Notes: a model not told the origin generated them from the sequence alone. 64,000 bases of DNA from Podocnemis expansa (GCA_007922195.1 ML681992.1:37248732-37312731), one strand, 5' to 3'. Counted from the stretch's first letter, positions 34,289 to 47,597 are shown. A program made the numbers and translations.

Positions 34289-37200
34289 GAGAATAACAGT
34301 GGCACTTTTGCAAGGAAAATTAGGATACCCATTTTGTCTATGACCTGTAATTGTGAACAACATGCCCCATCAATGTTCAATATTGCTTGATAATTTTTCA
34401 ATTATTTCAATGAAATATTTCAAGGAATCATAAAACGTAGACAGGAAAAAGAAATAAAACCACCACAATGTACAAGGTCTTTTTGTTCTGCTCTTGTTTC
34501 ATGCAGGCTACATTCTGTACATCCTGTACCTGCCAGCTATCATATAATCAAAATAACTGAGGAGCACAGAAAAGAAATGTCAGTGAACAGTTTGCTGGAA
34601 TAGTGGACATTCAGCCAGCATTTTCTGGCTTGTTTTTTGGTGTCTCCTGAGGAGTTTTTTCCAAACACAAAATCTGCTGGGTGAAGTGCTGAAGAGCACT
34701 CTAATCCACGTCTGAGTTTTCATAAAAATCCTTTGCGATTTTTACTGCATTTTTAAACATGTTCACTGATTAAACATATTATTGTGTTGGCCCACTTTTA
34801 AAGACTCACAGCATTAGAATAAAATGGTAAAATATTTATAACTTCAGTGAGTGACCTGCAGAATAATGATGCAAGAAGTGAACTTCTCTACTGCTGGATA
34901 GTTATTGTTATTTCATGTGGTCAGCCTCTTTCTTGGTATAACCTCTAAGGATGGAGGAAAGCAATAGAATTGGTATTTAAAGTATGAAAATATTTAATAA
35001 GATTTTTTTAAGGAAAAACAATTGCCTGTCAGAAAATATGTTAACTGGATGCAGCATGTGCTCCTCTCAATGGCCATCTCACTGCAATGGCTGGCACTGA
35101 GTAAGACAGGTGCAAACCAGTGTACCTTTAGGATGTGTGTGGTCTGTGATATATACAGAAGGTCAGACTAGATGATCTAGTAGGCCCTTCTGACTTTACA
35201 CTGTACCTCTGTGACTCACTATTTCTTCTCCCTCTTCTTTAGTGTTGCTAAGCAGCTACTCAGGAGAAGCCTCTCCACACCAGTCAGAGGAGAGGACAGA
35301 GGTGGGAGGTGCATCTTGTTCATCTACTTAAAGGTCAGCCACAGTATGATCCTTAATGACTAGAGCATTCTATCACTTCCAGTCTCAAAATATTCAATTG
35401 TAATGTCCCCAAATGACTGAGTCTGGAATCTCCCGGGTTGGTTTTACCTTATCTTCATTGCTAATAATTATTCTGGTTTATACATTCTTGTTCATAGCCT
35501 GAAAAGCTGTGTGTGTTGACACTTACGCCCTTGAAATTGGGAATTAGTGAGTGTATAATTCATCAAAATATAAATCCATCTAATTTAAATAATGTACTGC
35601 GAACCTATTTCTCTAATATCAAGTTTCACCAATTCTGAGGCTGCAACATTAAAGACTAATGTTTCACACATCTGTCAAAAATGTGTTAAATGGGTAACCC
35701 AAACAATAAAATTAATACTGTAAGGTTGAGGATGATATGATACTTTCTTGTACACATTTCAATATGTATACATATTTTAAATGAATAAACTATTCAAGCT
35801 ACCATACTGATAATATATGGCTTTACTAACTAAACTGATGTAGTGAAATGAAGAGAACATTTTAAAATCATTTTTTGCTTAGATCACAATAACGACTGTG
35901 TGGGAAGGAATCAGAAATGGTCCTTTTCTGGTTCTGCTGTTTCAAATGTTTTATACAGTTCTATAACAAGTTCAAAACTGCCCCAGAATATGTATTGGAC
36001 TAAATGTAGCAATTTGGAGACTATGTAGTATAAAACATTCCTTCTAATGGTATTGTATTTAAAAAAATCCAGTTAAATTTGCTGTGCTTTCATACACATA
36101 ATAATAAACAGCCATCCCAAACTGTTGTTTTAATTACACACACTAATTAATGAGACCATAAATTCTATCAGTGTATGATAATTATACTCTAAACATAATC
36201 TACATTAGAAGAACATTATTAATATTGCAAAGTCAAGCACTTCAAAGTTGGGAATTTCCAGAATTTATTTGTGCAACCCTAATTTGGCCTTCCAGTGCAT
36301 ATGAATTATGATACAGGTTTTATTTACATTATCCTATATCATTTCTTCTACAAGACTTCAGCTTCATCCAGTGCACAGGATGGCTAATAGTTAATGAGCA
36401 GCAGCTTGAGATTTTGTTTTCCCCTCATTGTTCCATGCATTGCCTCAAATCATATTTTCTGAATACAGCATTATTCATTTCCTCATGGCTTCTTCTGTGG
36501 TGTTCATAACTGTACTATGATTCAGAAACATTAATGAATGTATTTAACACTATTCTGGTGAGGAGATGGCATTATACTCATTTTACAAATGAACAGCTGA
36601 CATAAAAATGAAGGTCAAAGGGTTCCATGAATTTTGGGACCTTCTCACTTTTAGACTAGTAGAAACTAATTTTTCAGAGCATTTAGCATAATATAGTAAT
36701 TTGTGTTCGAACACAACTCCTAATAACATCACTTGGTGTACATGGTGACATTCTTCACGTAGCAAAAGGAGAGAGGCCAAGAAAGAGACAAGCCAGGAGC
36801 ATGAAGTAAGGTGCAAGAACTCCTTGAAGGTGAACTATCTGGAGAATGCTCAGGAAAGAACTGTGCTTAAGAAAATGAAGGTGCATTCTGTAAGGCTTGG
36901 CATAGCTGAAAAGCTGTGCTGAGACAGTGGACTACAGTATACTGTAGCATAATACAAATAATTCAGCACCAAATTGGGCAGCTGAGCTCAAGACATCTTT
37001 CTCTGGGTACCTAGAACACAAGAGAAGGGTAGAGTCAACAGTAAAAACAGCCAAAAGAATGATACCAAAGGTAAAACAGGAAGGTATCTTTGGAAATGTT
37101 GTACCATCACAGTGTACCCTCCCAGAGTCTAGATAGTAACTGAGCACAGGGACTGATGGTGCAGAGAACCAATCTTCCTATGAGGCATACGTAGTCTTCA

Positions 37201-37584
37201 GCTATGAATATGACACAAAATTTGAAAGAACTGCAAGTTAGACAGGCAGCCAGCTAAAACAAAAGGACTGAAGACCTGAAGCTACTACACACAATTGAGA
37301 AGGTCTAGGTCCATCCAAGAAGTACATTGTGTCATTGCTTTGTGTAATTAATAGTCCAAGCTGCAATGGGACATAGGCCATAAGGAGATATGATCAAGAG
37401 CTATAAAATCATGACTGCTGTGGAGAAAATGAATAAGAGAGTATTATTTACCCATTCACATAACCCATGTACTGTAGTCTATTAATTAACAGGCAGCAGA
37501 CTTTAAAAAACCATAAGGAGGTACTACTACACACAACACTTGGTGAAACTGATTGTCAGGGAATGTTGTGAAGGCCAAGGGTAT
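34289..37584. other. No gene recognised, apart from one CR1 end
   Basis: AT-rich, with no coding signal. Only a CR1 3' end at about 35120-35215 could be named. Confidence 0.5.
35120..35217 (+). mobile_element. CR1 LINE 3' end fragment
   Basis: It contains 'gaaggtcagactagatgatctagtaggcccttctgac' and ends 'gtacctctgtgac', the typical sense-strand 3' terminus of a turtle or bird CR1. Only about 100 bp survive. Confidence 0.7.
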
Positions 37585-37810
37585 ATCTGGGTTCAAAAAG
37601 CAATTAGGTACATCCAGGGAGAATAAGCCCATTTATGGCTATTAGCCAAGATGGTCAAGGACATACCCCCATGCTCTGGTCGTCCCTCACTCTCTGACTG
37701 CCAGAAGCTGGGACTGTAGAAAAGGGGATGAAACATCTGACCACTGTCAGAAGACAGAATACTGAAGTAGTTGGACCACTGGTTTGATCCAGTATTGTTG
37801 CTCTTATATG
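37585..37810 (+). mobile_element. CR1-type LINE 3' end, sense on +
   Basis: It is the same family as 10225-10485: 'aagcccatttatggctattagccaagatgg', 'ctgaccactgtcagaagacagaatactgaa', 'ttggaccactggtttgatccagtattgttgctcttat'. 5'-truncated and non-coding. Confidence 0.75.
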
Positions 37811-38544
37811 AGAGGGGACAGCAATGGAGATGAAACCAAAAATAATGATAAATGGGTAGCTGGCACACTCGGACAGACAAGGTATGGACAGGACCAGAGA
37901 GACACATAAAGTGGCTCTGCCATTAGCTGCCCTACTATAGAAGGCTCAGAAGAAACAAGGGTTATGAGCAACACAGAGGACCAACAGGACACCAACCAAC
38001 AGAATGAAGGTAGCAACAAAAGTAAGTCCCCTGAAACAGCAATAACACAAACAAGCAGTGCAAGACTGATTTGAATATCCAGTATATCTGAAGCTCTATG
38101 AGGTCTAGAACAGGTCTCAATGGAATTGCAGGAGAGGCCATATCCCTATGGTGGGCTATGCACTAATGACCTCTGGCCCCAGTCTGTCAGTAAAGGTTTG
38201 AAGAACGACACGGTGACAAAAAATGAGATAAGTTAAAAAGAATGCTCCAGCAACAAAAACCTATGTGGACCCTGGATGAAGGAAACCAGGTTGCATGAGG
38301 AAAGAGTACACAGGCATCATGGGGAAGTTAGCCTGTGTGCATAGGACTTGAAAGCCATCTCCTGCTGCAGCATCTCAGTAGATTGTTATCTTAATAAAGA
38401 TCCAGTTTAGTTTTACAGGCATAGAGTTCTCTCATTATTTACTCACAATATAATACATGATACACAAATAACATCTATTTGTAATTATATCAGTATTGTG
38501 TTACTGCTATAGATTCTAAACTAATTGCAGATGTGATTTGTTAA
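37811..38544. other. No gene recognised
   Basis: No domain or repeat family could be named here. Confidence 0.5.
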
Positions 38545-39030
38545 GAGACATGGGGTGTGTTCTCACAGCCCTCTTATTTCGAAACAACAGAGGTTGTTTC
38601 GAAATGAGATTTTGGCTGTTCACACGACGCACGGTTGTTTCGAAACAACGATTCCCGTTGTTTTGAAACAACCCCGTTGTTGCAAAACTACTTAAACCAC
38701 ATGCGGGAGCGAAACAACCGTTGTTTCGCAACGGTTGTTTCGAAACAACGTCGTGGGAACGTGTTGTTTCGGAACAAGTTGTTCCGAAACAACAGTCCAC
38801 AGCGTCCCCGTCAGCACCCTGGCCAGGGGACACCCCTCAGCACCCTGGCCAGGGTGCTGAGGGGTGTCCCTTGGCCAGCGCCTGCAGAGCGGAGCTGCAG
38901 GCACCGGCGGCGTTCAGCGCAGCCCAGCGCTGATCCTGCCGGCTTATAGCCCGGGCTGCCCCCAAACCCGCCAGCGGGTCGGGGGCGCCGGGCTCAGCCG
39001 GCAGCCCGGGCTGCTCCCCCGACCCCGCCA
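38545..39030. mobile_element. Truncated Harbinger end with TTTCGAAA array
   Basis: From 'ggggtgtgttctcacagccctcttatttcgaaac' the sequence resembles the 5' subterminal region of the two-gene Harbinger at 50244, with at least eight TTTCGAAAC/GTTTCGAAA palindromes to about 38795, then a GC-rich part with a perfect palindrome. The second terminus is absent; the segment stops where the 3' end of the LINE begins. Confidence 0.65.
38827..38870. repeat. Perfect 44-bp palindrome without spacer
   Basis: Arm 38827-38848 (GGGACACCCC...CACCCTGG) is followed directly by its exact complement at 38849-38870. Twenty-two base pairs match without mismatch or loop. It lies inside the GC-rich part of the Harbinger fragment, and the copies of GCACCCTGGCCAGG within it also form a direct repeat with 38814-38827. 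Confidence 0.9.
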
Positions 39031-39165
39031 TGGAGAAAGAACAAATGTACATTAAAATTGTTTTCACTTTAATCTGCAATTTCATCAGGTCAGGAACTTC
39101 GTTGACATGTTTGCATATCACCTAACATCATCATTCATCCGTCGGTAATGACGAAGACCATCTAG

Positions 39166-41527
39166 TCATCCAGGGGTTGGGGTGGGGGGTCCGTGGGTGC
39201 ACAACTGACTGATCAGACCAGTCCATGCCTGGAAAGTTCTCTGACAATGCAGACAGGGAATGGTGGTGGCTGATGGAAGTTTGCTGGCATTATCTTTCCT
39301 GGCTCGTCTGAGTTGCTCAGCTGCATCAGTCCAGTTGGCTTCGCATGTTTCCATGCCCCAACGGACAGCTGAACGCCACTCTCCTCTGTCCTGGGCTATC
39401 AGCTCCCATGTAAAGTAGCTGATACTGAAGGCCTTTAGTGACGCTTTTAAAGTATCCTTGAAGCGCTTTTTCTGGCCCCCTTGGGAGCGTTTGCCTTGTT
39501 GGAGTTCACCATATAACAGTTTCTTTGGTAGCCGATGATCTGGCATGTGAGCCACATGACCTCCCCAGCGAAGTTGTGCTTGCATCAAGATGGTATAGAT
39601 GCTGGGCAGGCCGACATGAATGAGGATCTCGGTATCTGGGATCCTGTCTTGCCACTTAATGCCAAGAATTTTTCTAAGGCAGGTGATATGGAAATGGTTT
39701 AGTTTTCTTGCATGACATTGGTAGACTGTCCATGTCTCACAGCCATAGAGCAATGTGGAAAGAACTATGGCACACTACACTTTGATCTTTGTTGCTGGGG
39801 TAATGCCTCTCCTATTCCACACATTCTTGTGGAGTCTGCCAAAAGCAGCACTAGCTTTGGTGAGTCTGGCATTTACCTCGTTGTCGATGACAATGTTTCT
39901 GGATAGTGTACTTCCAAGGTAGGTGAACTTGTCCACTGCGTTCAGATGCTGTCTGTTGATAGTGATGTTGGGTTCAACATAATGCTTTCCTAGGGCGGGC
40001 TGATACATACTTTGGTCTTTTTTGTATTGATAGTAAAGCCGAAGTTTGTGCAGGCCAGCTTCGGAGGCAGTGTTAAGTGCACAATCGTTGGCAAATAAGA
40101 AGTCAACAACTGTGTCTGTCATGATCTTAGTTTTAGCTTGAAGCCTCCTGAGGGTGAAGAGTGAGCCATCAGTACGATAACTGATGCCGATACCTATTTT
40201 CACGTCTCTGAAGGCATCTGTCAACATGGTGGAAAACATAAGACTGAATCGAGTGGGAGCAAGAACACAGCCCTGCTTCACTCCATTTGAGACAGAGGAT
40301 GGTTCGGATGTCTTTCTGTTGTCATATACTCTGGCCAACATGCCATTGTGTAGCTGTCGTACAATGGCAATAAATTTTCTAGGACATCCATATTTCACCA
40401 TGATCCTCCATAGGCCATCCCTGCTGACTGTCAGACGCCTTGGTCAAATCAACATAGATAGAGTATAGATCAACATTTTATTCCTGAGACTTCTTTTGAA
40501 GCTGTCTGGCAGCAAACACCATGCCGATAGTCCCACAGCCTTCACAGAAGCCACACTGGCGCTCTGGCAGGAGACCTTGCTCAAGGTGTGCAGCGAGGTG
40601 GTTGAGAAGAACTCTGGCCAAAATCTTGCCAGCAATGGATAGCAGAGAAATACCATGATGGTTGTCGCAGACCTGACGATTTCCTTTACGCTTGTAGAGA
40701 TGTATTATGGAAGCATCTTTGAAATCTTGTGGGACTGTCTCGTGCTGCCAGATATACTGGAACAGCTGATGGAATTTCTCTGCTAGGGCAGTGCCACCTT
40801 CTTTGTAGACTTCAGCTGGAATGGAATCTGAGCCAGGTGCTTTGCCATTGGATAACATACGAACTGCTTCCTGTATCTCCTCCAAAGTGGGTGTAGTGCC
40901 CAGTAGCTCATTAATCGGAACTTGAGGCAGCTGATCAATGGCATCATCATTGATAGTAGAAGGGCGATTCAGTATGCTGTCAAAATGTTCAGCCCATTTT
41001 TCGAGAATTTTCTCTTTATCGGTAATCAATGTAGACCCATCGGCACTAAGGATGGGAAATAAGCCCGAGGTGGTAGGGCCGCAAACTTCTTTCAGCCCTT
41101 TGTAGAAGTTCCTCATATCGTTCCTATCTGCAAAGCCCTGTATATCATCAGCTTTGTGGCTCAACCGGGAATCCTGCATCTGATGCAGTTTATGTTGAAT
41201 AGTGCTGCGTACATTCCTCAGTGCATCTTTTTTTGCTGTTGACTTTGGGTCATCCAGATGAGCTTTGTAGGCACGGCGTTTGTCCCCTAGTAGCTGTTTT
41301 ATCTCTGTGCTATTCTCATCAAACCAGTCTTTATGCTTCCTAGTAGAGGGTCCAAGACACTCCATGGCCGTGTTATACACTGTCTCACGTAGTGTGGCCC
41401 ATGCTGCCTCCACATCCTGATTGTCCAACACGGTGGACTGCAAGTGTTTGTCTAAAGTATCGACAAAATGCTGCTTGGTATCGCTGACCATCAGCTTGTT
41501 GACATTCAGACGTTTTGATACTTTCAC
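39166..41527 (-). pseudogene. LINE reverse transcriptase and C-terminal zinc-knuckle region, broken
   Basis: Reading on minus: a linker with GKAPGSDSIPAEVYKEGG (finger domain), KDASIIHLYKRKGNR, HHGISLLSIAGKILARVLLNH and LPERQCGF form RT motifs 0 to 2 in the frame 41527-40478. The frame breaks near 40470; the next open part (40401-39775) has SNGVKQGCVLAPTRFSLMFS and FLFANDCALN, where the catalytic FADD is FAND. The last part (39753-39166) has YGCETWTVY, LGIKWQDRIPD, AQLRWGGHVAHMPDHRLPKK and a C-terminal CLHCQRTF...CTH finger whose first histidine is glutamine. At least two frame changes plus the D-to-N change show it is inactive. Confidence 0.85.
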
Positions 41528-41593
41528 ATCCTGTGGACGTCGCTTGGGCTGAACATGAAGCTTAAGCTTGGAGACAATAAGGCGGTGGTCAGT

Positions 41594-42350
41594 CTAGCAC
41601 TCGGCACCACACATGGCCTTTGTGATTCGCACATCCTGCCTGTCCCTCCTCCTGACGATGACAAAGTCAATGAGGTGCCAATGCCTAGAGCGAGGGTGCA
41701 TCCATGATGTCCTATTATGAGTGGGAAGATGGAAGACGGTATTTGTAATCAAAAGACCATGTTCTGCACAGGTCTGAAGGAGCAGCAGACCATTACTGTT
41801 GCAGTTACCAATACTGTGCTTTCCAATCACTCCTTCCCAAAAGGTGCTGTCACAATGAACTCTTGCATTAAAATAACCAAGAATGATGAGTTTATCGGCA
41901 TTGGGAACAGCCGTGATGACATCATTCAAGTCTTCATAAAACTTGTTTTTAACCACATCCAAATTGGTCATGGTGGGAGCATAGGCGCTAACAATGGAGG
42001 CAAACTTCTGCCCTCCTAAGAGGGGGAGTCTCAAAGTCATTAGGCGATCGTTCACACCTCTGGGGGGGGCAACCAACCTGCCAATAAGTGTTTTCTTTGT
42101 TTACAAAGCTGACTCCAGCTTTTCGTCGCTCTGCAGGTCCTCGTCCTCATCCACTCCAGAAGAAGACCTGCACTTTCTTCACAAAGTTCACCCACTCCCA
42201 CCAGCCTGGTCTCACTAAGGCAGCGATATCAATATTGTATCTGGCAAGCTCACTTGCAATAAGTGCAATAAGTGCTGTACGTCTCTGAGGTCTATGTGAA
42301 CCATCTCTGTCAAGAAGCGTGCGAACATTCCATGTAGCAAGGTTCAGAAT
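41594..42350 (-). pseudogene. LINE endonuclease domain, catalytic Asp lost
   Basis: The domain starts near the conserved TWNVR motif (42321-42335) and continues with ALIALIASELARYNIDIAAL (about 42270-42210), a frameshifted middle, and an open part from 42076: SIVSAYAPTM, LIILGYFNARVH, NGLLLLQTCAEHGLLITNT, SRHWHLIDFVIVRRRD. These are the landmarks of AP-type endonucleases that nick target DNA. In the GDFN motif the aspartate is replaced by tyrosine (GYFNA), removing a metal/catalytic residue. The LID motif near the end is kept. Frame breaks near 42080-42170 also prevent translation. Confidence 0.85.
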
Positions 42351-43192
42351 TGTAGTCCTTGCTTTTTTCCTTGATGATTTGTTTCGACCGCATATGTAGG
42401 GTTCCCGCCGGCTGCGATAAACCGGCTAGGATAATATGGAGCAAGCAATTTTTAGGGCACCTCTTCTAGCCCCTTCCTCAATACCAAGGAGGTGAGCAGT
42501 GCGGTCCTAAACAGGGCTGCTCAGTCGCTCAGATGGCTGCCGAACTCCACCGTTGCTCCATTCAGTGGAGAATGACCCTATAGTCTGAGCCGCCTCTGTG
42601 CAGGTTTGTGGCTACAACTACCAGTGTACCCACACCTGTCGGTACGTCGCGCGCCCGTTGCCACAGGATTTGGGGACAATGGAATGGGTAAAGGATGACT
42701 GATGACTTGCGCGAAACTTTGATTAAAGTGAGGAAGAGTTGCGCAGTGTCGACCTCACTCTCTCATCCGAGACCATCAATTTCCAGTGGCAAGAACAAGT
42801 CGAGGTGACTGGAGATGGGGACGGATGCAGTGGATGACCAAGATAACCTACGTGCCTCATCTTGCTCTCTGCACTCCACAGTGCACTGCTGTATCCGCCT
42901 TTCTCTCCATTGAACCTGACAGAGGTTACATCTGCAGAGTCTTCGCATGCAAGGTAGGCAAGCCCGAAAATACTGAGGGTATAAAACCCATCAGCTACCC
43001 TCACCTGGTTTAGCCTGCCAGTCGAAGCTGTTTATGGGTGTGTGGCTGCTGTTGCATGCAAACAGCTACTTGGAGCCACAGGTGAGAGTTGGGTGCCAGG
43101 TGGGGACCAAGGCGGACGAACCACCCCAAAGGGTGCGACCAGGTCATCCGACAGAGGTACTACCCCTGACACTGGCACCCCATGCACCCCTA

Positions 43193-46100
43193 AAAAAAAA
43201 AAAAAACAAAGATATTGAATTTATTAGGCTAAATCCTCATCACACATCAAAATACTTCCAATTGATTTCAGCAAATCTAAATGTATTTATATCGGTTGAA
43301 AATCTGGCCCGTTATCTTTTCTCCTCATTTTATCTTTTTTAAAGAGCTTCACCTCAGTAATATATTTTTTATATTTATTTATATTTATATTTATATTTAT
43401 ATTTATATTTATATTCAGGCAGGAAATGAAGGATTTGCTGAAATATGCTCAGTTTAATTCGCCTCATGTTATTTGCATTCCTTATGTATTTTATATGACA
43501 ACTGAAAAGAGGCAGATCTGCCCAAACTGGAGAGGAAATGGGAAAGTGTAAGATCAGAAACATTGCTTTTGGTGCCAAAATATGGTATGTATGTCCCAAA
43601 GCAGAATAATGTTGCACTGAATAAGGTCCTATAAAGTTAGAACAGACACACATTCTCATAAAACATTTTTTTTCCATTTAAAAACTTGCTGTAAGTGTAA
43701 TTGGAGGCATTTAACAATCTGATGTAGCTGACATTTAGTCTCCTAAAAATAAATTGTTCTACAGCTAATTACCACTTGGCTGAACTGTTGTTCATAGTAA
43801 CTAGATGATTATTCAAGTGTACAGTTTTGGATGGTAACTGTGTTATGCCTTCTGATGAGAAACATGAGCTTAGATCTCAGATATGTAATAACACTTTGTT
43901 GAATTTACTCCTATACGTCTGGAGTTGTATCAGTCTTTGCCAACAGAAAGGGTTACGTTTTTTGTTTTACTTTAAATCTTTATCATTCAGATGGGGGAAA
44001 TGAACAAATGGCTTGCGGTTTATAATTCTGCAAATGGCACTTTCTTTCACAGAGATCATCAGAAAGACATAAGATGCCACGAGGTGTATCTGCTAGTGAA
44101 AAGAATAAGAGCTAGCAGAGATAGAAAACACATCCTTTCTTAGATAACCAAGTTTCTCTCTCAGCCATTGTTTTTGGTTTGGTAATTGTTTCTCATTTGG
44201 TAATTATTTTTCTAGAATGTTTTATTTCCTAATTATCTGGCAATAACATTCCTCAGAGATTAGATGAGCCTGGGTGGTTTATGTTTTGTTTTGTTTTGTT
44301 TTTTCTTCAGACCATGAACAGAAACCTAGACACCAGGTGACTGCTTTCCTTACAACAAGATTCAGTAACGATTAGCTAATATAATTTGGTTTGGACTACA
44401 CTGCTCCAGTTGTGCTTCCTAAAGTAGATAATCTCCAGGTGGTTGTTTTTTCATGCCATCCTTCTCAGAGTACAGCTGAATATTAATTTTTCTTCCATTA
44501 CCCAAGCATAACTACAGTCAGGCGTTATATGGATTAGGGAGAAATCAACACACTTGTAACCACTAAAGTAACTGCTGAATGAGGGTACCACTGGTTAAAG
44601 TCTTGTATTTTGCTTTCCTAAGTCTTCTCTCCATCTCTCCCTTTAACAGAAGAACAGAAGGATGTGCTACAAGTGAACATTACTTACCTACAATATATAG
44701 ACCAGCCTTAGGTATGTATTTCTTATTAAAGTATCATCCCTACTTAAATATATGTTAAAGCCACCAGTATCTTATAATCATATTTTTACAGGCCAAGTGC
44801 CACTATCGTTGTTTGATTTGATTTTGAACAGAATTATAACTTCACATTTTGTAAAACTCAGATGAGATTAATACATGCTAATAGAAGCGCAAACATTAGT
44901 ACAAATTACCGTGTCTTGTTTTAGAAAATAATGTAATCAACCATACTTCATAGTTTCAGGTTCAATCATATTTTATTTATGTAGCAAACAGTAGTTTAGC
45001 TTCTTCAAAGGCAGCTTTAAGAAGTTTTTATGTCATTTACTTGCTTTTCTTTTCTAGCATCAGTCAATGTCATGGCCTTTTTAATATTTTTTTAAATAGT
45101 TAATCATATTTTGTACTTCTTCCCATGAGAATTGTAGTATTTTCACAGTCTGATTAGCAGCTGGTACTGCACATTATGTATAATAAAAAAAGCAATATTT
45201 ACTATAGATTTATGTAGAGAAACATCAGCCTATCCAAACTATCAACTGCTGTTTTAGCAAATTACTAGAGGAGGAAAACTTCATGGTTCCTTTGAGAATG
45301 AATTCCATACTGATACTGAAATAACATTCACTTATGCTCCTAAGTTCCAATCCTGCATTCCATTCCCAGGCAAAGCTCTCATTGAAGTCAGTGGGAGTTT
45401 GTCACGAGGAAAGAAAAGATAGGGACTGTAAGACAGGGTCTTGTGTAAGCAGATTGGTTAACCAGGTAGAAAGCCTCTTATACTTTCCTGTCACTACAGC
45501 TTGTGTCTGGGGCTCCCTCCTCGTGGGCAGGAAAATATGACTGAGGGCAAGTCTTACATTGCCTGCACTTTTTGGTGGCAGTTGAACATAGATATGCAAG
45601 TTACATAAAATAATCTGCATATCTTTGTTAGGGTTCTGTAGTCTTGGCATAGCCACTGCACTGAGTTGAAAGAAGGGTCCTCTTGTCAACTCAGCACTCC
45701 CCAGTTGCCAGGTTGGTGTTGCAGGATTTAACTTCCTGACCATGAAGATCTGACCTGATTGAGCACTATCTTATTCAGGTACAAAAGGATTTCTGGATAT
45801 GTCACCATACCTAAGAGGGTATCTGTCAATGACTCCATGCTACTGGGTTGAGAGCAATGTTGCTGAACTCAAAATGATTGATACAATGAGCTAAAAGCAC
45901 ATACACTCAAATCATGAGGTACCTTCTCAGGGCATTGCTGGTCACCAAAAAGAGGAGACTGGAAAAGACTTGCACTGAAATCATAATGGGGAGAGCTCCC
46001 AATTTCTTCCCCACTGAGTGATGTGGGCTTGAAAACTGCTGAAAAAAAGGAAGGAGTATACAAAAGACAGGAAGGCCTACAGAAAAATTCTTAAGGATTT

Positions 46101-46542
46101 GCTGTTGTTGGTTGGTTAGCTGTTTTGCAGAAGCACCTCTGGGGATGCAAGATACAGACTAGGGAACCCGGTGTGCTAGGAACTGAATATGCAGAACAAA
46201 AATACAGTTCCCAGCCAGGGGAGCTTACAAAGTTATTGATTTGCTCAGAGTATAGCATACTGGCCATTTTTGTCATTGACTTCAACTGGGCTAAATAGAT
46301 GCTTGACTTTTTCTATTTCTCTGTCAGTGAAATCTACTGAATTTGATCGAACCAAAACACTTAATGAAGTCCAAGAAAAGCCATTGTACTTAAGGAAGAC
46401 TGGGTTTAAAATGCTAATGCTAATCTGATTTGAGAGCTCTTTTCACAGATATAAATGACGCAAACTACAAGGCAGTGGAAAAATAGGCCCCATATTCTTA
46501 TCAACTGATCTTAAAAATCAAAATGACTTGCTTTCATGTAGT
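43193..46542. other. No gene recognised; simple repeats
   Basis: AT-rich. It contains an A run (43193-43208), a TATTTA hexanucleotide array (43371-43415) and a GTTTT run (44282-44302). No repeat family or domain was identified elsewhere. Confidence 0.5.
43371..43415. repeat. (TATTTA)n simple repeat
   Basis: About seven near-perfect hexamer units, which give the KYKYKY tail of a spurious minus-strand frame. Confidence 0.9.
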
Positions 46543-47525
46543 TGTGACCTGGGCCTCCTGAGGTAACCTTCTGAATGTGCCAAAATTAGGGCAAGTTGCA
46601 AAACCAGTGGCCAAACCCTAAACCACTGATGGGTGGTACTTAAACCAGTCTCCTGGTCAGCCACAAAGAATGCTTCTGATTCCCCCACTCTGGTCATCAC
46701 CAAGCATTATAAAACAGAAACAGCCCCCTTACTGCACATCAGTTCCTATGGTCCCTTCTAGTCACTGGGTCTCTTTAGGAAATAGGTTGTCCTGACCCCA
46801 AAGGGCCAGCCACATCACCCAGAACAATACAGGCTTGGATCTTACCCAATTCTTTAGTAACTACAACTAAAGATTTAATATAAAAAGAAAACAAACAAAA
46901 TATGAGAGATGTTAAAGGGTCAAAGTGCATCACATACATACAAATGATTTAGAGTCCATAGAAAACAAATTCTTGAAGATCCTTTAGTTTGCAGATTAGT
47001 CCCAGTCCTCTGGTGTGCACCCAGCAGCAGCAGCAGATAGCTAGGTGAGTCTCAGTCCTTTGTTTAGTCCTAGGAGAATAGTTCCGGGGGGGGGGGGGGT
47101 TGCAGACAGACTGAAGACTAAAGACAAAATGGAGAATGGGCTTGGCCTCTTATCTCAGAGTCCTTGCCAGATCCAAATGGAGGTGGGCAACATGGTCCAC
47201 CTGGGTAACTGGTCAAACAGGTTTCCTCCTGGGCCCACTATGGCTGGGAGCCCCTCCTGATGGGCCATTAATAGGACAATAGTTTGCAGATGCCGAGTCT
47301 GGGATTGCGTCAGCTCAAACAACTTGGAACACACACAAAACAAATGAGATTCCTAGATTCTAATACAAATATAATACCCACATATAAACCATATAATCAT
47401 TCCTAGCAGATTACAGCCTTTCTATTGATACTAAACATGGCATATCACATATGGATTATTGCAAATATGAAATATTAATACAAAAAATAATCACAAACAG
47501 TCCCCTAGACCCAGACAGCGTCACA
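46543..47525 (-). repeat. 3' LTR of the Gypsy element
   Basis: On + it runs from TGTGACCTGGGCC to GACAGCGTCACA, on minus TGTGACGCTGTC...CCAGGTCACA. It is closely similar to 56702-57626 along its length. It carries about 75 bp near its + start (roughly 46605-46680, 'actgatgggtggtacttaaacc') that the other LTR lacks, and a run of 14 G at 47086-47099. Confidence 0.9.
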
Positions 47526-47580
47526 CCACCAACGCCAGTCTGGTGCAGTAAGGAGCAATCGGAGCTCCTGAGTACACCAA

Positions 47581-47597
47581 CCCCCCCCCCCCCCCCT
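47581..47597 (-). promoter_or_regulatory. Candidate polypurine tract (G run on minus)
   Basis: On minus this is a run of 17 G preceded by CTCAA, about 55 bp from the 3' LTR boundary. A polypurine tract that primes plus-strand DNA synthesis is expected next to the 3' LTR. The 55-bp spacing is odd: either the LTR is longer than I define from the shared part, or this is simply a G run that has expanded. Confidence 0.3.

Larger units (their letters stand above)
39040..43190 (-). mobile_element. APE-type non-LTR retrotransposon, nearly full length, inactive
   Basis: On minus, an approximately 0.8-kb 5' UTR (43190-42400) leads into one long coding region: apurinic-type endonuclease (42350-41594), reverse transcriptase (41527-39775) and a C-terminal tail (39753-39166), then a short 3' UTR to about 39040. 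The domain order is that of RTE/Jockey-like LINEs. A tract of A at 43193-43208 on + lies outside the 5' end. Several frameshifts and stops, and loss of catalytic residues in both enzymes, show it is dead. I do not assign a clade firmly. Confidence 0.8.

Noticed and set aside
42786..43013. Frames in the LINE 5' UTR
   Set aside because: They overlap on both strands and precede the endonuclease start; no known ORF1 feature is seen.
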